Numbered from the stretch's first letter, positions 43,132 through 52,494 are shown. The stretch is DNA of 64,000 bases from Clostridia bacterium (GCA_017396845.1 JAFQKQ010000028.1:28470-92469); one strand, 5' to 3'. Notes: generated by a model not told the origin, from the sequence alone. Program-made: numbers and translations.

Positions 43132-45311
43132 TTCTGAGCTGCCTCCCATTCCTCAATTGCCGATATAAAGTCCTTTGCATAAGCACGCATTTTCGTTTCG
43201 CCTACGCCGTTTACCTTCAAAAACTCTGCGCTCGTGTGCGGACGTCTTTTGCACATATCGTGCAGGGTGGCGTCTGCAAATATGACGTAAGGCGGAACGC
43301 TCTTTTGATCTGCAAGGCGGCTTCTGACCACGCGCAGACGATTAAACAGTTCTTTATTGTCTGTGGAAAGCGTGGTCTGCATGATCTTCTTTGCCTTTTT
43401 TGTGCGGGAGGATTTCGCCTCCGGCATTCGTAAAGCAGTCATTTTCATACTGCCGCGCATGAGAGAAGCTGCGTTCGGCCCCAGACGCAGTATGGGGTAC
43501 ATGCCTTCGTCTCTGTCCAGAAATCCCTTTTCCACCATCTGCTCTACAATCTCTGTAATCGATGCGCGTTCATACTGACTGAGTGCGCCGTAGGATGAGA
43601 GCCTGTCCAGCTTACAGGACAGAAGGCGCTCCTCGCTGCTTCCCATGAGAACGTTCACGATCATGGAAGCGCCGAATCTTTCGCCGCTTTCATCTACGCA
43701 GGAGAGTATAATTTTGGAAACGGGAGAAATATCCACTTTTGTCTGTCCCGCCTGACAGTTCATGCATAGGGAGCATTTGTCTTCGGATGCTTCCGAGAAA
43801 TACCTGAGTATGTACGCGCGAAGGCATTCGTCCGTCAGGCAGTAGCCCTTCATGCTGTTAAGCCGAACCCTCGCAAGCTCTTTTACGCGTTCGGCTTCCT
43901 TTTCGTCGAGCCCGCTTTCCTCGCCCATATGGTCGATAAAGAAATTCTGAGTGACGATATCCTGACGGCTGTACAGAAGCGTACATTCCGCGCGTTCGCC
44001 GTCGCGCCCGGCGCGTCCGGCTTCCTGATAGTAGCTTTCGATGTCCTTGGGCATGTTGTAGTGGATCACGTAGCGAACGTCGGGCTTGTCGATGCCCATG
44101 CCGAAGGCGTTGGTGGCGACCATTACATTCGCTTCGTCCATGGAAAACGCATCCTGATTGCGCTTTCTTTCATCGTCCGTAAGCCCGGCGTGATAGCGCG
44201 TGGCAGGTATGCCCATTAGCTTCAGCTTATCCGATACGTCTTCCACTAATTTTCTCGTTGCACAGTACACAATGCCGCTCATGCCCTCGTAGCTGCGCAT
44301 AAGCTCTGAAAGCGCGTCCATCTTTTTTTCGGGTCTCAGAACGCGGAAAAAAAGATTCGTGCGGTTGAATCCGGTTACGAGCTCATAGGGATTTTTGAGG
44401 TCCAACAGTTTTTTGATATCCTCCCGAACGTTTTCCGTCGCTGTCGCCGTAAATGCGCATACGCGCGGGCGGGTTGGAAGGGAGGCGATAAATTTGGGTA
44501 TGTCAAGATAATTGGGGCGGAAGTCCTGCCCCCATTGCGATATGCAGTGCGCCTCGTCCACCGCAACCAAGGAGATCGGTATACTGCATGCAAGGTTTAG
44601 AAAGCGCTCCGTGAGCAGACGCTCGGGCGCTGCATAAATGATTTTGTAGCGTCCCTTTCTCGCATTCGCAATGGCTAAGGATACCTGGCGCTCTGTAAGC
44701 GAGCTGTTTAAATACGCGGCTTTCACGCCGGATTGCGTGAGGGAATTCACCTGATCCTTCATAAGGGAAATCAAAGGTGATATGACGATGGCGCATCCGG
44801 GCAGCGCCAGCGCAGGAATCTGATAGCACATTGATTTTCCGGCGCCGGTTGGCATGATACCCACGGTATCGCGCCCGGAGAGTATGGAGTTGATCGCGTC
44901 TTCCTGTCCGTCCCTGAAGGAGGTATAGCCGTATACGTCGGAAAGGATTTTGCGGATATCGCCGATTTCTTCCTGAACGCTTTGCTGATGCGCAAGCGTT
45001 CTTTCCGGTTCAATGGGTGCATCGTCCGTGTACGCTTCAATCGGCGCATCGTCGTCGCACGGCGGAGGCACGCAGAATTCGTCTTCAACCGGTGAAAAAC
45101 GCGGGAAGGTTTTTCCGTCCCGCGTCACCGTTTCCGTCCACATGGAGAGGGGACGCACCCATATGCCGTCGCCGTTGGGCGTTTCGCCGCCCTTATACAG
45201 CGCTTTGTATACTACCATCGGCTCATCCGTTTCCGAATGCCGGGCAATATATATCAGCTCGTATTCACCGCCCTTGAAATGGCGGTAGCGCCCCTTTTTG
45301 GGGTAATCCAT
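43128..45311 (-). CDS. recQ: RecQ-family DNA helicase with N-terminal DUF1653 domain
   Basis: 727 residues. Residues 1-75 form a DUF1653 domain (GRYRHFKGGEYELIYIARHSE), usually a stand-alone protein. The helicase follows from about 120: Walker A GAGKS at 156-160, DEAH box VAVDEAHCISQWG, motif VI-like AGRAGRDGERAECTL, a four-cysteine zinc cluster (CSLCMNCQ), and a C-terminal HRDC domain (SAEFLKVNGVGETKMRAYAKDF). It unwinds DNA in recombination and repair. The DUF1653 fusion is the odd feature. AAGGAGAG precedes the ATG. Confidence 0.92.
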   Translation of the reverse strand: MDYPKKGRYRHFKGGEYELIYIARHSETDEPMVVYKALYKGGETPNGDGIWVRPLSMWTETVTRDGKTFPRFSPVEDEFCVPPPCDDDAPIEAYTDDAPIEPERTLAHQQSVQEEIGDIRKILSDVYGYTSFRDGQEDAINSILSGRDTVGIMPTGAGKSMCYQIPALALPGCAIVISPLISLMKDQVNSLTQSGVKAAYLNSSLTERQVSLAIANARKGRYKIIYAAPERLLTERFLNLACSIPISLVAVDEAHCISQWGQDFRPNYLDIPKFIASLPTRPRVCAFTATATENVREDIKKLLDLKNPYELVTGFNRTNLFFRVLRPEKKMDALSELMRSYEGMSGIVYCATRKLVEDVSDKLKLMGIPATRYHAGLTDDERKRNQDAFSMDEANVMVATNAFGMGIDKPDVRYVIHYNMPKDIESYYQEAGRAGRDGERAECTLLYSRQDIVTQNFFIDHMGEESGLDEKEAERVKELARVRLNSMKGYCLTDECLRAYILRYFSEASEDKCSLCMNCQAGQTKVDISPVSKIILSCVDESGERFGASMIVNVLMGSSEERLLSCKLDRLSSYGALSQYERASITEIVEQMVEKGFLDRDEGMYPILRLGPNAASLMRGSMKMTALRMPEAKSSRTKKAKKIMQTTLSTDNKELFNRLRVVRSRLADQKSVPPYVIFADATLHDMCKRRPHTSAEFLKVNGVGETKMRAYAKDFISAIEEWEAAQK

Positions 45312-45510
45312 AGGTATCTCTCCTTGCTAACGGTGCTTTGATCGGGATAGAATGTACAGCGAAAAATGACGGGGGAAGGCTCTATCAGTCTGCTTCGCAG
45401 CCAGCGCTCCCGGGAGGGAGAGCCGGGGGAGAAGCGATGGTTCGCCGGGGCGGAGGAAGCTTTCACTGTTTGAAAAGCAGAAAAGAATCCGCAGCCCCGG
45501 CAAACCAATA

Positions 45511-45548
45511 CTCGCCATAAGCGAACGCCGCTCGCCATAAGCGAACGC
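45511..45548. repeat. Tandem 20-base direct repeat upstream of recQ
   Basis: CTCGCCATAAGCGAACGC occurs twice in tandem (45511 and 45531), each with a short TCGC/GCGA-type inverted repeat. It lies in the recQ 5' region and could be an operator or a small duplication. Confidence 0.6.
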
Positions 45549-45565
45549 AACTTTCCTCTCCTTGT

Positions 45566-46741
45566 TTATCTGTCTGCAATCCTGAATATTTCTTCGATTT
45601 CCTTCGTATCCAGCTTTACAAACTGGCCGGTTTTTCCGTCGGGGCCGCGCTTTACGTTTTTGGCCATAGCAGGAATGTCCTCGGTCTTTGCGCCGAGCTC
45701 TTTGAAGGTAAGCGGCATGCCGATGGACTTTAAGAATGCTTCGTGGCGCTCGATTCCGCGCAGGGCGGTTTCGCGGGGATTATCAAAATTCATTTCCACG
45801 CCGTATACGTTTACAGCGAACTGCGCGAAGCGGTTTACATCGTGATCGAGGTTATAGCGCATCCATGCGGGGAACACCACCGCCAGGCCTGCGCCGTGCG
45901 CGACATCATACATGGCGCTTAATTCGTGCTCTATCTGATGGCTGGCCCAGTCGCCTTCGCGGCCTACGCCGCAGGTATTGTTGTGAGCAAGGGTGCCGGT
46001 CCACATCAGCTGCGCCTGTGCGTCGTAGTTGGTCGGATCCTTATAGGCGATCGGCGCAAACTGGATGACGGTCTTTAAAAGCGCTTCGCAGAGATGGTCG
46101 GTCACGGCAACTTCTTTTTCGTTGGTGAAATAGCGCTCCATGATGTGCGCCATGATGTCCGTCGCGCCGCACGCCACCTGATAGGGAGGAAGCGTGAAGG
46201 TGAGTTCCGGGTTCATGATGGCGAACAGGGGGCGGTTGAGCGGCGTATTGAGTCCGCGCTTGAGCTTGGTTTTCTCCTGCATGATGACGGAGCTGTTCGA
46301 GCTTTCAGAGCCCGTTGCGGACAGCGTGAGCACGCAGCCTAAGGGGAGGGTCTTTGTAACGGGCGCTTTTCCGCTCCAAAGATCCCAGAAATCGCCGTCG
46401 TATACGCTTCCGTGCGCGATCGCCTTGGCGCTGTCGATGGCGCTTCCGCCGCCAACGGCCAGTATGCAGTCGCATTTTTCTTTTCTGACGAGCGCAATGC
46501 CTTCGTATACCTTGGAATCGCGGGGATTCGGAACCGCGCCGCCCAGAAGTACATATTCAACGCCCGCTTCGTCCAGCGACTTTGTTACGCGGTCTAAAAG
46601 ACCGCTTCTTACCGCACTTCCGCCGCCATAGTGAATCAGGGCGCGCGTACCGCCGACGGCTTTCAGCTCCTGTCCTGCGAGGCTTTCGGTTCCGCGTCCG
46701 AAGAGGAACTTAGTGGGAAGCGTAAATTCAAAATTCAGCAT
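45566..46741 (-). CDS. Iron-containing alcohol dehydrogenase
   Basis: 391 residues of the group III metal-dependent alcohol dehydrogenases (BdhA/YqhD-like). N-terminal dinucleotide-binding part with LAVGGGSAIDSAKAIAHG and TLSATGSESSNSSV; metal ligands Asp and His in GATDIMAHIMERY and SHQIEHELSAMYDVAHGAGL. It reduces aldehydes or ketones to alcohols with NAD(P)H, consistent with fermentation. The ATG at 46741 overlaps the end of the M24 peptidase gene by 7 bases. Confidence 0.92.
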   Translation of the reverse strand: MLNFEFTLPTKFLFGRGTESLAGQELKAVGGTRALIHYGGGSAVRSGLLDRVTKSLDEAGVEYVLLGGAVPNPRDSKVYEGIALVRKEKCDCILAVGGGSAIDSAKAIAHGSVYDGDFWDLWSGKAPVTKTLPLGCVLTLSATGSESSNSSVIMQEKTKLKRGLNTPLNRPLFAIMNPELTFTLPPYQVACGATDIMAHIMERYFTNEKEVAVTDHLCEALLKTVIQFAPIAYKDPTNYDAQAQLMWTGTLAHNNTCGVGREGDWASHQIEHELSAMYDVAHGAGLAVVFPAWMRYNLDHDVNRFAQFAVNVYGVEMNFDNPRETALRGIERHEAFLKSIGMPLTFKELGAKTEDIPAMAKNVKRGPDGKTGQFVKLDTKEIEEIFRIADR

Positions 46742-47811
46742 TCGATTTCCCTCATTTCCTTGGAGAATTGATTAAAGGTTTCACAGCCGTCCTCGGTTAC
46801 GCACACAAGGTCTTCGACCCTTACGCCGAATTTTCCGGGGAGATAGATGCCGGGTTCGACCGAGAATATCATGCCCGGCTCGCATACGGCTTCGGAGGAT
46901 TCGCTTACGTCCGGGAACTCGTGTACTTCCAGACCGATGCCGTGTCCGGTTCTGTGGATGAAATATTTTCCGTAGCCTGCCTCTTCAATTACGCGCCTTG
47001 CGGCTCTGTCTACGTCCTTCAGCGGAACACCGGGCTTTACCGCTTCGCGTCCGGCTCTGTTTGCGCGCTCGACCAGATCGTATACCTTCTTCTGTTCGTC
47101 CGTCGCTTTTCCGAAGAACACCGTGCGCGTCATGTCGGAGCAGTAGCCGTTCATTTTTGCGCCTACGTCCAGTATGACGGAATCGCCCTCTTTAAGCAGG
47201 GTGGCGTCCGTCGCATGGTGGGGTTCTGCGCAATTCGGGCCGAAGCAGATGAGCGAATCAAAGCTTTCGCCTTCAGCGCCGAATTCCTTTGCGGCGCTGT
47301 TGTAAGCGGATGCGATATCATGCTCGGTAACGCCCGCTTGAACGGCGCTGATGGCGCGGCCGATGGCTTTGTCGTTCATGAGGGAGCTTTCCCGCATGAG
47401 ATCGATTTCTTCCTTTGTTTTCAGCATTCTCGCGCGGTCGACGGCGGGGGAGCCGATCACAAGGCGCACGTCGCTTCTCTTTTCCGAAAGCGGCAGTGCG
47501 AAGCGGCAGGGCCAGTCCTTATCTACGCCCATTAGTCCGCTCTCGGTTTTTTCGGACAGGAAATCGATCGGCTGCTCGGTATCGGAATATTCGATCAGTT
47601 CAATTCCGTCCATGGGTGACAGCGCGAACAGCTTGTTTGCAAACAGCTGACATTCGCCCGAATCCGAAACTCTGAGCGCCAGCATACGCTCGCCCGGAGA
47701 AATCCATTTGCCCGTCAGGTAGTAAATGCTGGCGGGTGCGCTGATCAAAAGCTGCGTAAGCTTCATATCGCGCATATTTCTGATTACCTTTTCAAGCCGA
47801 TCCAATTTCAT
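46735..47811 (-). CDS. M24 family Xaa-Pro aminopeptidase
   Basis: 358 residues with the creatinase N-terminal domain (1-120) and a pita-bread metallopeptidase domain. Metal ligands are visible: VILDVGAKMNGYCSDMTRT (two Asp), HRTGHGIGLEVHE (His), and two C-terminal Glu (FSVEPGIY, RVEDLV). Cleaves N-terminal residues before proline, probably in peptide turnover. It starts three bases after the upstream methyltransferase stop. Confidence 0.92.
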   Translation of the reverse strand: MKLDRLEKVIRNMRDMKLTQLLISAPASIYYLTGKWISPGERMLALRVSDSGECQLFANKLFALSPMDGIELIEYSDTEQPIDFLSEKTESGLMGVDKDWPCRFALPLSEKRSDVRLVIGSPAVDRARMLKTKEEIDLMRESSLMNDKAIGRAISAVQAGVTEHDIASAYNSAAKEFGAEGESFDSLICFGPNCAEPHHATDATLLKEGDSVILDVGAKMNGYCSDMTRTVFFGKATDEQKKVYDLVERANRAGREAVKPGVPLKDVDRAARRVIEEAGYGKYFIHRTGHGIGLEVHEFPDVSESSEAVCEPGMIFSVEPGIYLPGKFGVRVEDLVCVTEDGCETFNQFSKEMREIEC

Positions 47812-47814
47812 ATG

Positions 47815-48414
47815 CTATTCACATCCTTTTTCACATTCGATTATCCAGTAGCCTTTGTCGCGCAGGATCATCTCCGCTCGGGAATAGATTTCCTTAAGAT
47901 GCTTAAGCGCGCTTTCCGCGCCCTGCTGCTTGCGGATGACGATATACATCCTTCCGCCGGGCACAAGGCGCGTAAAGGCGGTATCAAACATCGAATAGAT
48001 CACCTGTTTGCCGGTTCTGATTGGCGGATTGGTGATGATGAAGTCAAAGCTGCCCTCGATATTCTGAAATGCGTCCGAACAGACGGCTTTTGCATTTTTT
48101 ACGCCGTTTTCCGAAAGATTTCTGCGCGTAAGCTCCAGCGCGCGTTCGTTTACGTCGCCCATCACAATTTCGATATCCGGATACTTTTTCCCGATCGTCA
48201 CGCCAATTGCGCCCCAGCCGCAGCCAAGATCCAATACGCGCCCGGAAAGCGGGGGAAGCGCAGTAAGCAGTACGCGCGTTCCGTAATCCACTTCGCCCTT
48301 GGAGAACACGCCCGCGTCGGTTACAAACGTGAGGGACTGATCTAAAAGCGAAACGGAAAACCGCTCGTACTTATGCGCGGATGTGGGCGAGGAAGTAAAA
48401 TACTGCTGGCTCAT
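47815..48414 (-). CDS. RsmC-like SAM-dependent methyltransferase
   Basis: 199 residues. Rossmann-type SAM site VLDLGCGWGAIGVTI and acidic MGDVNERALEL; motif IV is FDFIITNPPIRTG, typical of N-methyltransferases acting on guanine or adenine. Single-domain RsmC-like proteins of this size are common in Firmicutes and probably methylate 16S rRNA G1207; the exact base is inference. The ATG overlaps the stop of the pseudouridine synthase gene (ATGA). Confidence 0.87.
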   Translation of the reverse strand: MSQQYFTSSPTSAHKYERFSVSLLDQSLTFVTDAGVFSKGEVDYGTRVLLTALPPLSGRVLDLGCGWGAIGVTIGKKYPDIEIVMGDVNERALELTRRNLSENGVKNAKAVCSDAFQNIEGSFDFIITNPPIRTGKQVIYSMFDTAFTRLVPGGRMYIVIRKQQGAESALKHLKEIYSRAEMILRDKGYWIIECEKGCE

Positions 48415-49136
48415 TTCGTATCCATCTCCGTAATTTTATATAGGTATGCGGTTTCGTCATCGGTCAGATAGCGCCACTCGCCTTGAGAAAGCGCATCATC
48501 AAGACGAATGCCTGCGATCGATTGTCTGTGAAGCGTTATAACCGGATGCCCGACGCTTGCAAGCATGCGCTTGACCTGATGATATTTTCCCTCCGTTACC
48601 GAAACCAAGCAGAGGCTTTCATTTTCGTCTGCAGACAGAATTTTCAGAGAAGCGGGCTTGGCGGTAAAATCCTTGAGCGGTACGCCTTTTGAAAATTGTT
48701 CTGCGCAGCTTTCATCCAGCTGTCCTTCGACCTTTGCGATGTATTCCTTTTCATTTTCCCATTTGGGAGAAATGAGGCGATGGGCGAGCTGTCCGTCGGT
48801 AGTCATGATGACCAGTCCCGTTACATCTTTATCAAGCCTGCCCACGGGCCCGATTTTCCGCGCCTGTAAGGCGGGCGGAAGCAGATGCAGAACCGTTTTT
48901 TCGCCGCGCGCGTCTTCCGTTGCCGTAAGCACGCCCGCGGGCTTATGAATCATGATGTGAATTTCCGTTCGGATGTCGGCCTTGATGCCGCCGATTTCAA
49001 TCGATGCGTCATCCGGAATCACCCGTCCCGCATCCCGGATCACCTCGCCGTTCACCTTCACGCGCCCGGAGGCGATTACCTTTTTGGCATCCTTGCGCGA
49101 TACGCCCGATAGCGCCACCATCTTGTCAAGCCGCAT
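48411..49136 (-). CDS. RsuA-family pseudouridine synthase
   Basis: 241 residues. N-terminal S4 domain (RLDKMVALSGVSRKDAKKVIASGRV), then the catalytic core with IGPVGRLDKDVTGLVIMTTDG, whose Asp in GRLDKD is the catalytic residue, and EGKYHQVKRMLASVGHPV. Family members modify 16S rRNA U516 or related sites. A single-gene promoter at 49171-49199 probably drives this gene together with the methyltransferase, the peptidase and the alcohol dehydrogenase. Confidence 0.92.
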   Translation of the reverse strand: MRLDKMVALSGVSRKDAKKVIASGRVKVNGEVIRDAGRVIPDDASIEIGGIKADIRTEIHIMIHKPAGVLTATEDARGEKTVLHLLPPALQARKIGPVGRLDKDVTGLVIMTTDGQLAHRLISPKWENEKEYIAKVEGQLDESCAEQFSKGVPLKDFTAKPASLKILSADENESLCLVSVTEGKYHQVKRMLASVGHPVITLHRQSIAGIRLDDALSQGEWRYLTDDETAYLYKITEMDTK

Positions 49137-49170
49137 AATCCCTCCGAAATTCCTGTTTTTACCTTATAAT

Positions 49171-49199
49171 ATCATACCATGAGTTGCCGCTAAAAACAA
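49171..49199 (-). promoter_or_regulatory. Promoter of rsuA-like operon
   Basis: Minus-strand TTGTTT (49194-49199), 17 bases, TATGAT (49171-49176). Confidence 0.55.
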
Positions 49200-49342
49200 G
49201 GAAAATGTGATAAGGGGATATGCGCCAAATCTCCGAAGAAACGAAAGCTTCGGCTATAATCGAAGCTCGGTCCGATTATGCGTAAAAGCGTAGCGTATAA
49301 CCGGAACCGCCGCTTTTTTTCAAACAAACGGATTTTTGCAAT

Positions 49343-49377
49343 CAAAAAGCACTCGCCGAAGAGGCGGATGCTTTTTG
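49343..49377. terminator. Bidirectional terminator downstream of araC-type gene
   Basis: CAAAAAGCA (49343-49351) pairs with TGCTTTTTG (49369-49377), with an inner CGCC/GGCG stem. Confidence 0.75.
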
Positions 49378-49428
49378 GAAGGCTTATGCGTGTTTGGTAG
49401 GGCTGCGTCTTTTACATCATAAGTTATA

Positions 49429-50262
49429 TTATGGGATCTCCGGCTGTTTTACATACTGCCCAGGCGTGATTCCGTGGACTTTTTTAAAGCATCGGATGAA
49501 AAAATAGTAGTCGTCATAACCTAACAGGCGGGACGTCTCCTGCACATTTTTTCCGGAAAGCAGCAGGGAGGCGGCATGGCGCATGCGGGCATGAAGCTGG
49601 TATTGCTTTATGGTTTGATTGTATGACTGCTTAAACAGCAGGTTCAAATGGTGATAGCTGTGCTTCAGCGCCTCTTCATAATCGTCGGCGCTGAGGGCTC
49701 TGTTGAGGTTTGCTTCTATAAAAGAAAGCGTCTGCTCGCTCAGGTTTTTCTTTTTGAAGGGAGTAACGCCCGATGCGCGTGCGTGACGGCTGAGTATGTG
49801 AAAAAGCGCCGTCAGCTGAGTAACCATAAAAAGTTGATCTTCCGAAGAAGCGGCGAACTGCCTGTACAGATACCGAATCAGCGACAGGCAGTCGGGCTCC
49901 GGAGGAACGTCGCCGCGAAGCGGAACAAAAAGCCTGGTTGAATTCGACTGAAGAAGCGGCTTGGCCGCAGCTCCTTCTGCGCGGAAGCGGACAAAAAAGG
50001 CGGAGGCTTCCTTTAAACTTACAAACTCCGATACGGATGACGGATTGATGAGGGCATACTGCATGGAATTCAGGGAAAGAGATTTCGAATTGTATAAAAA
50101 TACACCCTCTCCTTTTTCCATAAAAACCAGAAGCCAGCTTTTATCGGAGGATAAATCTGCGTCGGCTTTTTGATAATTTTCAATAGAATTGATGGCGTCC
50201 AGACGAGTAAGCTCAAACCATTTTCCCTTCAGCAATTCAATGATCCCCCTGCGGTTTTTCAA
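49429..50262 (-). CDS. AraC-family transcriptional regulator
   Basis: Up to 277 residues. N-terminal cupin-like sensor part, then two helix-turn-helix motifs at the C-terminus (ARMRHAASLLLSGKNVQETSRLLGY and DDYYFFIRCFKKVHGITPGQY). It is divergent from the sugar ABC transporter genes, so it probably controls them. The start is uncertain: TTG at 50262 has no binding site, whereas TTG at 50235 lies eight bases after AGGGGGA and is preferred. The intergenic inverted repeat (50270-50348) is the likely binding region. Confidence 0.85.
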   Translation of the reverse strand: MKNRRGIIELLKGKWFELTRLDAINSIENYQKADADLSSDKSWLLVFMEKGEGVFLYNSKSLSLNSMQYALINPSSVSEFVSLKEASAFFVRFRAEGAAAKPLLQSNSTRLFVPLRGDVPPEPDCLSLIRYLYRQFAASSEDQLFMVTQLTALFHILSRHARASGVTPFKKKNLSEQTLSFIEANLNRALSADDYEEALKHSYHHLNLLFKQSYNQTIKQYQLHARMRHAASLLLSGKNVQETSRLLGYDDYYFFIRCFKKVHGITPGQYVKQPEIP

Positions 50263-50269
50263 TATTTGG

Positions 50270-50348
50270 TATGTATATTTTGGACGTTTTGAATTATTTC
50301 TCCAGTAATGCTAAATGATTATGATTTACAATGTCCAATATATACATA
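50270..50348. promoter_or_regulatory. Long-range inverted repeat, candidate AraC-type operator
   Basis: TATGTATATTTTGGAC (50270-50285) and GTCCAATATATACATA (50333-50348) are inverted copies with one mismatch in 16, 47 bases apart. The right arm ends 17 bases before the transporter -35 element, and the left arm lies next to the araC start, the usual place for activator sites that allow looping. Confidence 0.6.
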
Positions 50349-50365
50349 ATTGTACAAGAAATCCA

Positions 50366-50394
50366 TTGAAAAATCAATACCTCAACGCTATAAT
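50366..50394 (+). promoter_or_regulatory. Promoter of sugar ABC transporter
   Basis: TTGAAA (50366-50371), 17 bases, TATAAT (50389-50394). Confidence 0.7.
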
Positions 50395-50499
50395 CTAATG
50401 AAAAGATGAGGGATCAGGAAGGATACAGTATTATTCGCCGGATGCGGACAAATACGCATGGCGCGATCTGTTTGTCCGTCTGATTGAGAGGAGGTTCGT

Positions 50500-51444
50500 A
50501 TGAATTATACGACGGTTAGAATAGGAAAGAGATCGGAGCACATAAAACATACGCTGCGCGGTGTTCTTTCGGATTGGCGGCTGTATATATTGATTGCGCC
50601 GGCGGTTGTTTACATATTCCTTTTCAACTACATGCCGATGTACGGCGTGCAGATTGCCTTTAAGGATTTCAGACCTTCCAAAGGTATTTGGGGAAGCGCA
50701 TGGGTCGGATTCGACTATTTCCAGCAGTTTATCAACAATCCGCTTTTCGGAAAGCTGATATGGAATACGATGCGCATAAGCCTCTATTCTCTTGCAACGT
50801 TCCCGCTGCCTATTGTGCTCGCGCTGATGATCAATGAACTTGATAATCAGAAGTTCAAGAAGACCGTTCAGATGGTTACATATGCGCCGCACTTCCTTTC
50901 CACCGTTGTTGTCTGCTCCATGGTTACGCTGTTCTGCAGCAAGGAAAACGGTCTTTTCAACAACCTGATTGAAATGGTCGGCGGAGAGCGCGTATCCATT
51001 CTGGAAAAAGCCAGTCTGTTTACCCCCGTGTATGTATGGAGCGGCGTATGGCAGAGTATCGGCTGGAACAGTATCCTCTACATCGCGGCATTGTCCGGCG
51101 TATCGCCCGAGCTGGTTGAGGCGGCCCGCATCGACGGCGCGAACCGTTTCCAGATCATTACTCACGTCAATATTCCTTCGATCATGCCCACGGTTGTTAT
51201 TACGCTCATTATGTCCTGCGGCAGCGTGCTTTCCGTAGGTTTTGAGAAAGTATACCTTCTGCAGAACAAATTGAATATGGACGCTTCAAACGTTATTGCA
51301 ACGTATGTATATGAGTTAGGTCTCATCAGCGCCCAGTACTCTGCTTCTGCTGCGATCGGTCTGTTCAACACGATTGTAAATATTACCATGCTGCTCATCG
51401 TAAACGCGATTGCCCGTCGCGTAAGCGAGATCAGCTTGTTCTAA
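50500..51444 (+). CDS. Carbohydrate ABC transporter permease (LplB-like)
   Basis: 314 residues with six predicted membrane helices (first LYILIAPAVVYIFLFNYMPMYG). The cytoplasmic EAA loop ELVEAARIDGANRFQIITHVNIPSIMPT contacts the ATPase. LplB/YtcP-type permeases import oligosaccharides. AGGAGG lies before the ATG. The partner permease follows 13 bases later. No ATP-binding gene is present; such systems often share a multi-transporter ATPase (MsmX type) encoded elsewhere. Confidence 0.92.
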   Translation: MNYTTVRIGKRSEHIKHTLRGVLSDWRLYILIAPAVVYIFLFNYMPMYGVQIAFKDFRPSKGIWGSAWVGFDYFQQFINNPLFGKLIWNTMRISLYSLATFPLPIVLALMINELDNQKFKKTVQMVTYAPHFLSTVVVCSMVTLFCSKENGLFNNLIEMVGGERVSILEKASLFTPVYVWSGVWQSIGWNSILYIAALSGVSPELVEAARIDGANRFQIITHVNIPSIMPTVVITLIMSCGSVLSVGFEKVYLLQNKLNMDASNVIATYVYELGLISAQYSASAAIGLFNTIVNITMLLIVNAIARRVSEISLF

Positions 51445-51457
51445 GGAGGGCGGCAGT

Positions 51458-52414
51458 ATGACAGCAAAAGCAGTAAAAGTAAGTGTGAATCGGAATAAGA
51501 AGATTCGTCAGACAAAGGTCGACTATTTTTTCGATACGCTGAATGTGATAATCATGGTTATCATCATGTTTATCATTCTCTACCCGCTCTACTTTACGAT
51601 CATCGCTTCGTTCTCGGATCCTTATGCGGTAGTTAACGGTCAGGTATATTTCTGGCCGATCAATCCCACGCTTGAGCCGTATCAGAACGTTCTTAAGGAA
51701 AGCCGTATCTGGATCGGTTACAAAAACAACCTGATCAACGTACCGCTTGGAACGCTTTGGAACCTGATCCTCACGATGCCTGCCGCCTACGTGCTCAGCA
51801 AAAAGAAGCTGCACGGCCGCGCGCTTCTGGCTACGTACTTCCTGATTCCGATGTATTTCGGCGGCGGACTTGTTCCTACGTATCTGCAGATCAAGAGCAT
51901 GCATCTTGTTAACAAGAGTTATACTTTGATCATGCTGGGCGGTCTTAGCATATACAACATGATCGTATCGCGCGTATTCTTCCAGACGTCGATTCCCGAG
52001 GATATTTACGAATCCGCTACCATCGACGGCGCAACCGATTTCAGGCAGTTCTTCCAGATTGCTTTGCCGCTTGCAAAGCCGATCATCGCCGTTATGGCGC
52101 TGTTCTACGCGGTAGGACGCTGGAACGATTACTTCACCGCCATGATCTACATTACCGATCAGAATTACCAGCCCCTGCAGATAGTTCTACGAGGTATACT
52201 GCTTCTGAATCAGACGGCGCTGAGCAATCTCGATACGAACAACCTCGGAAACGACGATATCGAGTACATGCTCACGCTGGCAAGACAGGTGTATATGGCC
52301 GAAGGTATGAAGTACTCCCTGATCTTCATCTCCTCTGCGCCGCTTCTGATTGCGTATCCGTTCGTTCAGAAATACTTTGTAAAGGGCATCATGATCGGCT
52401 CTCTCAAGGGCTGA
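51458..52414 (+). CDS. Carbohydrate ABC transporter permease (AraQ/YtcP-like)
   Basis: 318 residues, six membrane helices, with the second EAA loop EDIYESATIDGATDFRQFFQIALPLAKP. The N-terminal MFIILYPLYFTIIASFSDP and the C-terminal PFVQKYFVKGIMIGSLKG are typical of the YtcP/AraQ group that pairs with LplB. The binding-protein gene follows after a gap with two hairpins. Confidence 0.92.
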   Translation: MTAKAVKVSVNRNKKIRQTKVDYFFDTLNVIIMVIIMFIILYPLYFTIIASFSDPYAVVNGQVYFWPINPTLEPYQNVLKESRIWIGYKNNLINVPLGTLWNLILTMPAAYVLSKKKLHGRALLATYFLIPMYFGGGLVPTYLQIKSMHLVNKSYTLIMLGGLSIYNMIVSRVFFQTSIPEDIYESATIDGATDFRQFFQIALPLAKPIIAVMALFYAVGRWNDYFTAMIYITDQNYQPLQIVLRGILLLNQTALSNLDTNNLGNDDIEYMLTLARQVYMAEGMKYSLIFISSAPLLIAYPFVQKYFVKGIMIGSLKG

Positions 52415-52438
52415 CGCCCGCTTCACCCGTTTCGATCT

Positions 52439-52494
52439 GTCCGCATACGTGCGGACGGTTTCGATAGAACATCCCCGGCTTGCCCATTAGCCGG
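52439..52494 (+). other. Two intercistronic hairpins before binding-protein gene
   Basis: GTCCGCA-TACG-TGCGGAC (52439-52456) and CCGGCT-N8-AGCCGG (52475-52494), without a T run. Such stems usually stabilise the downstream segment of a transcript and raise binding-protein level relative to the permeases. Confidence 0.5.

Noticed and set aside
45511-45548. LexA-type SOS box before recQ
   Set aside because: The repeat lacks a complete CGAAC-N4-GTTC pattern.
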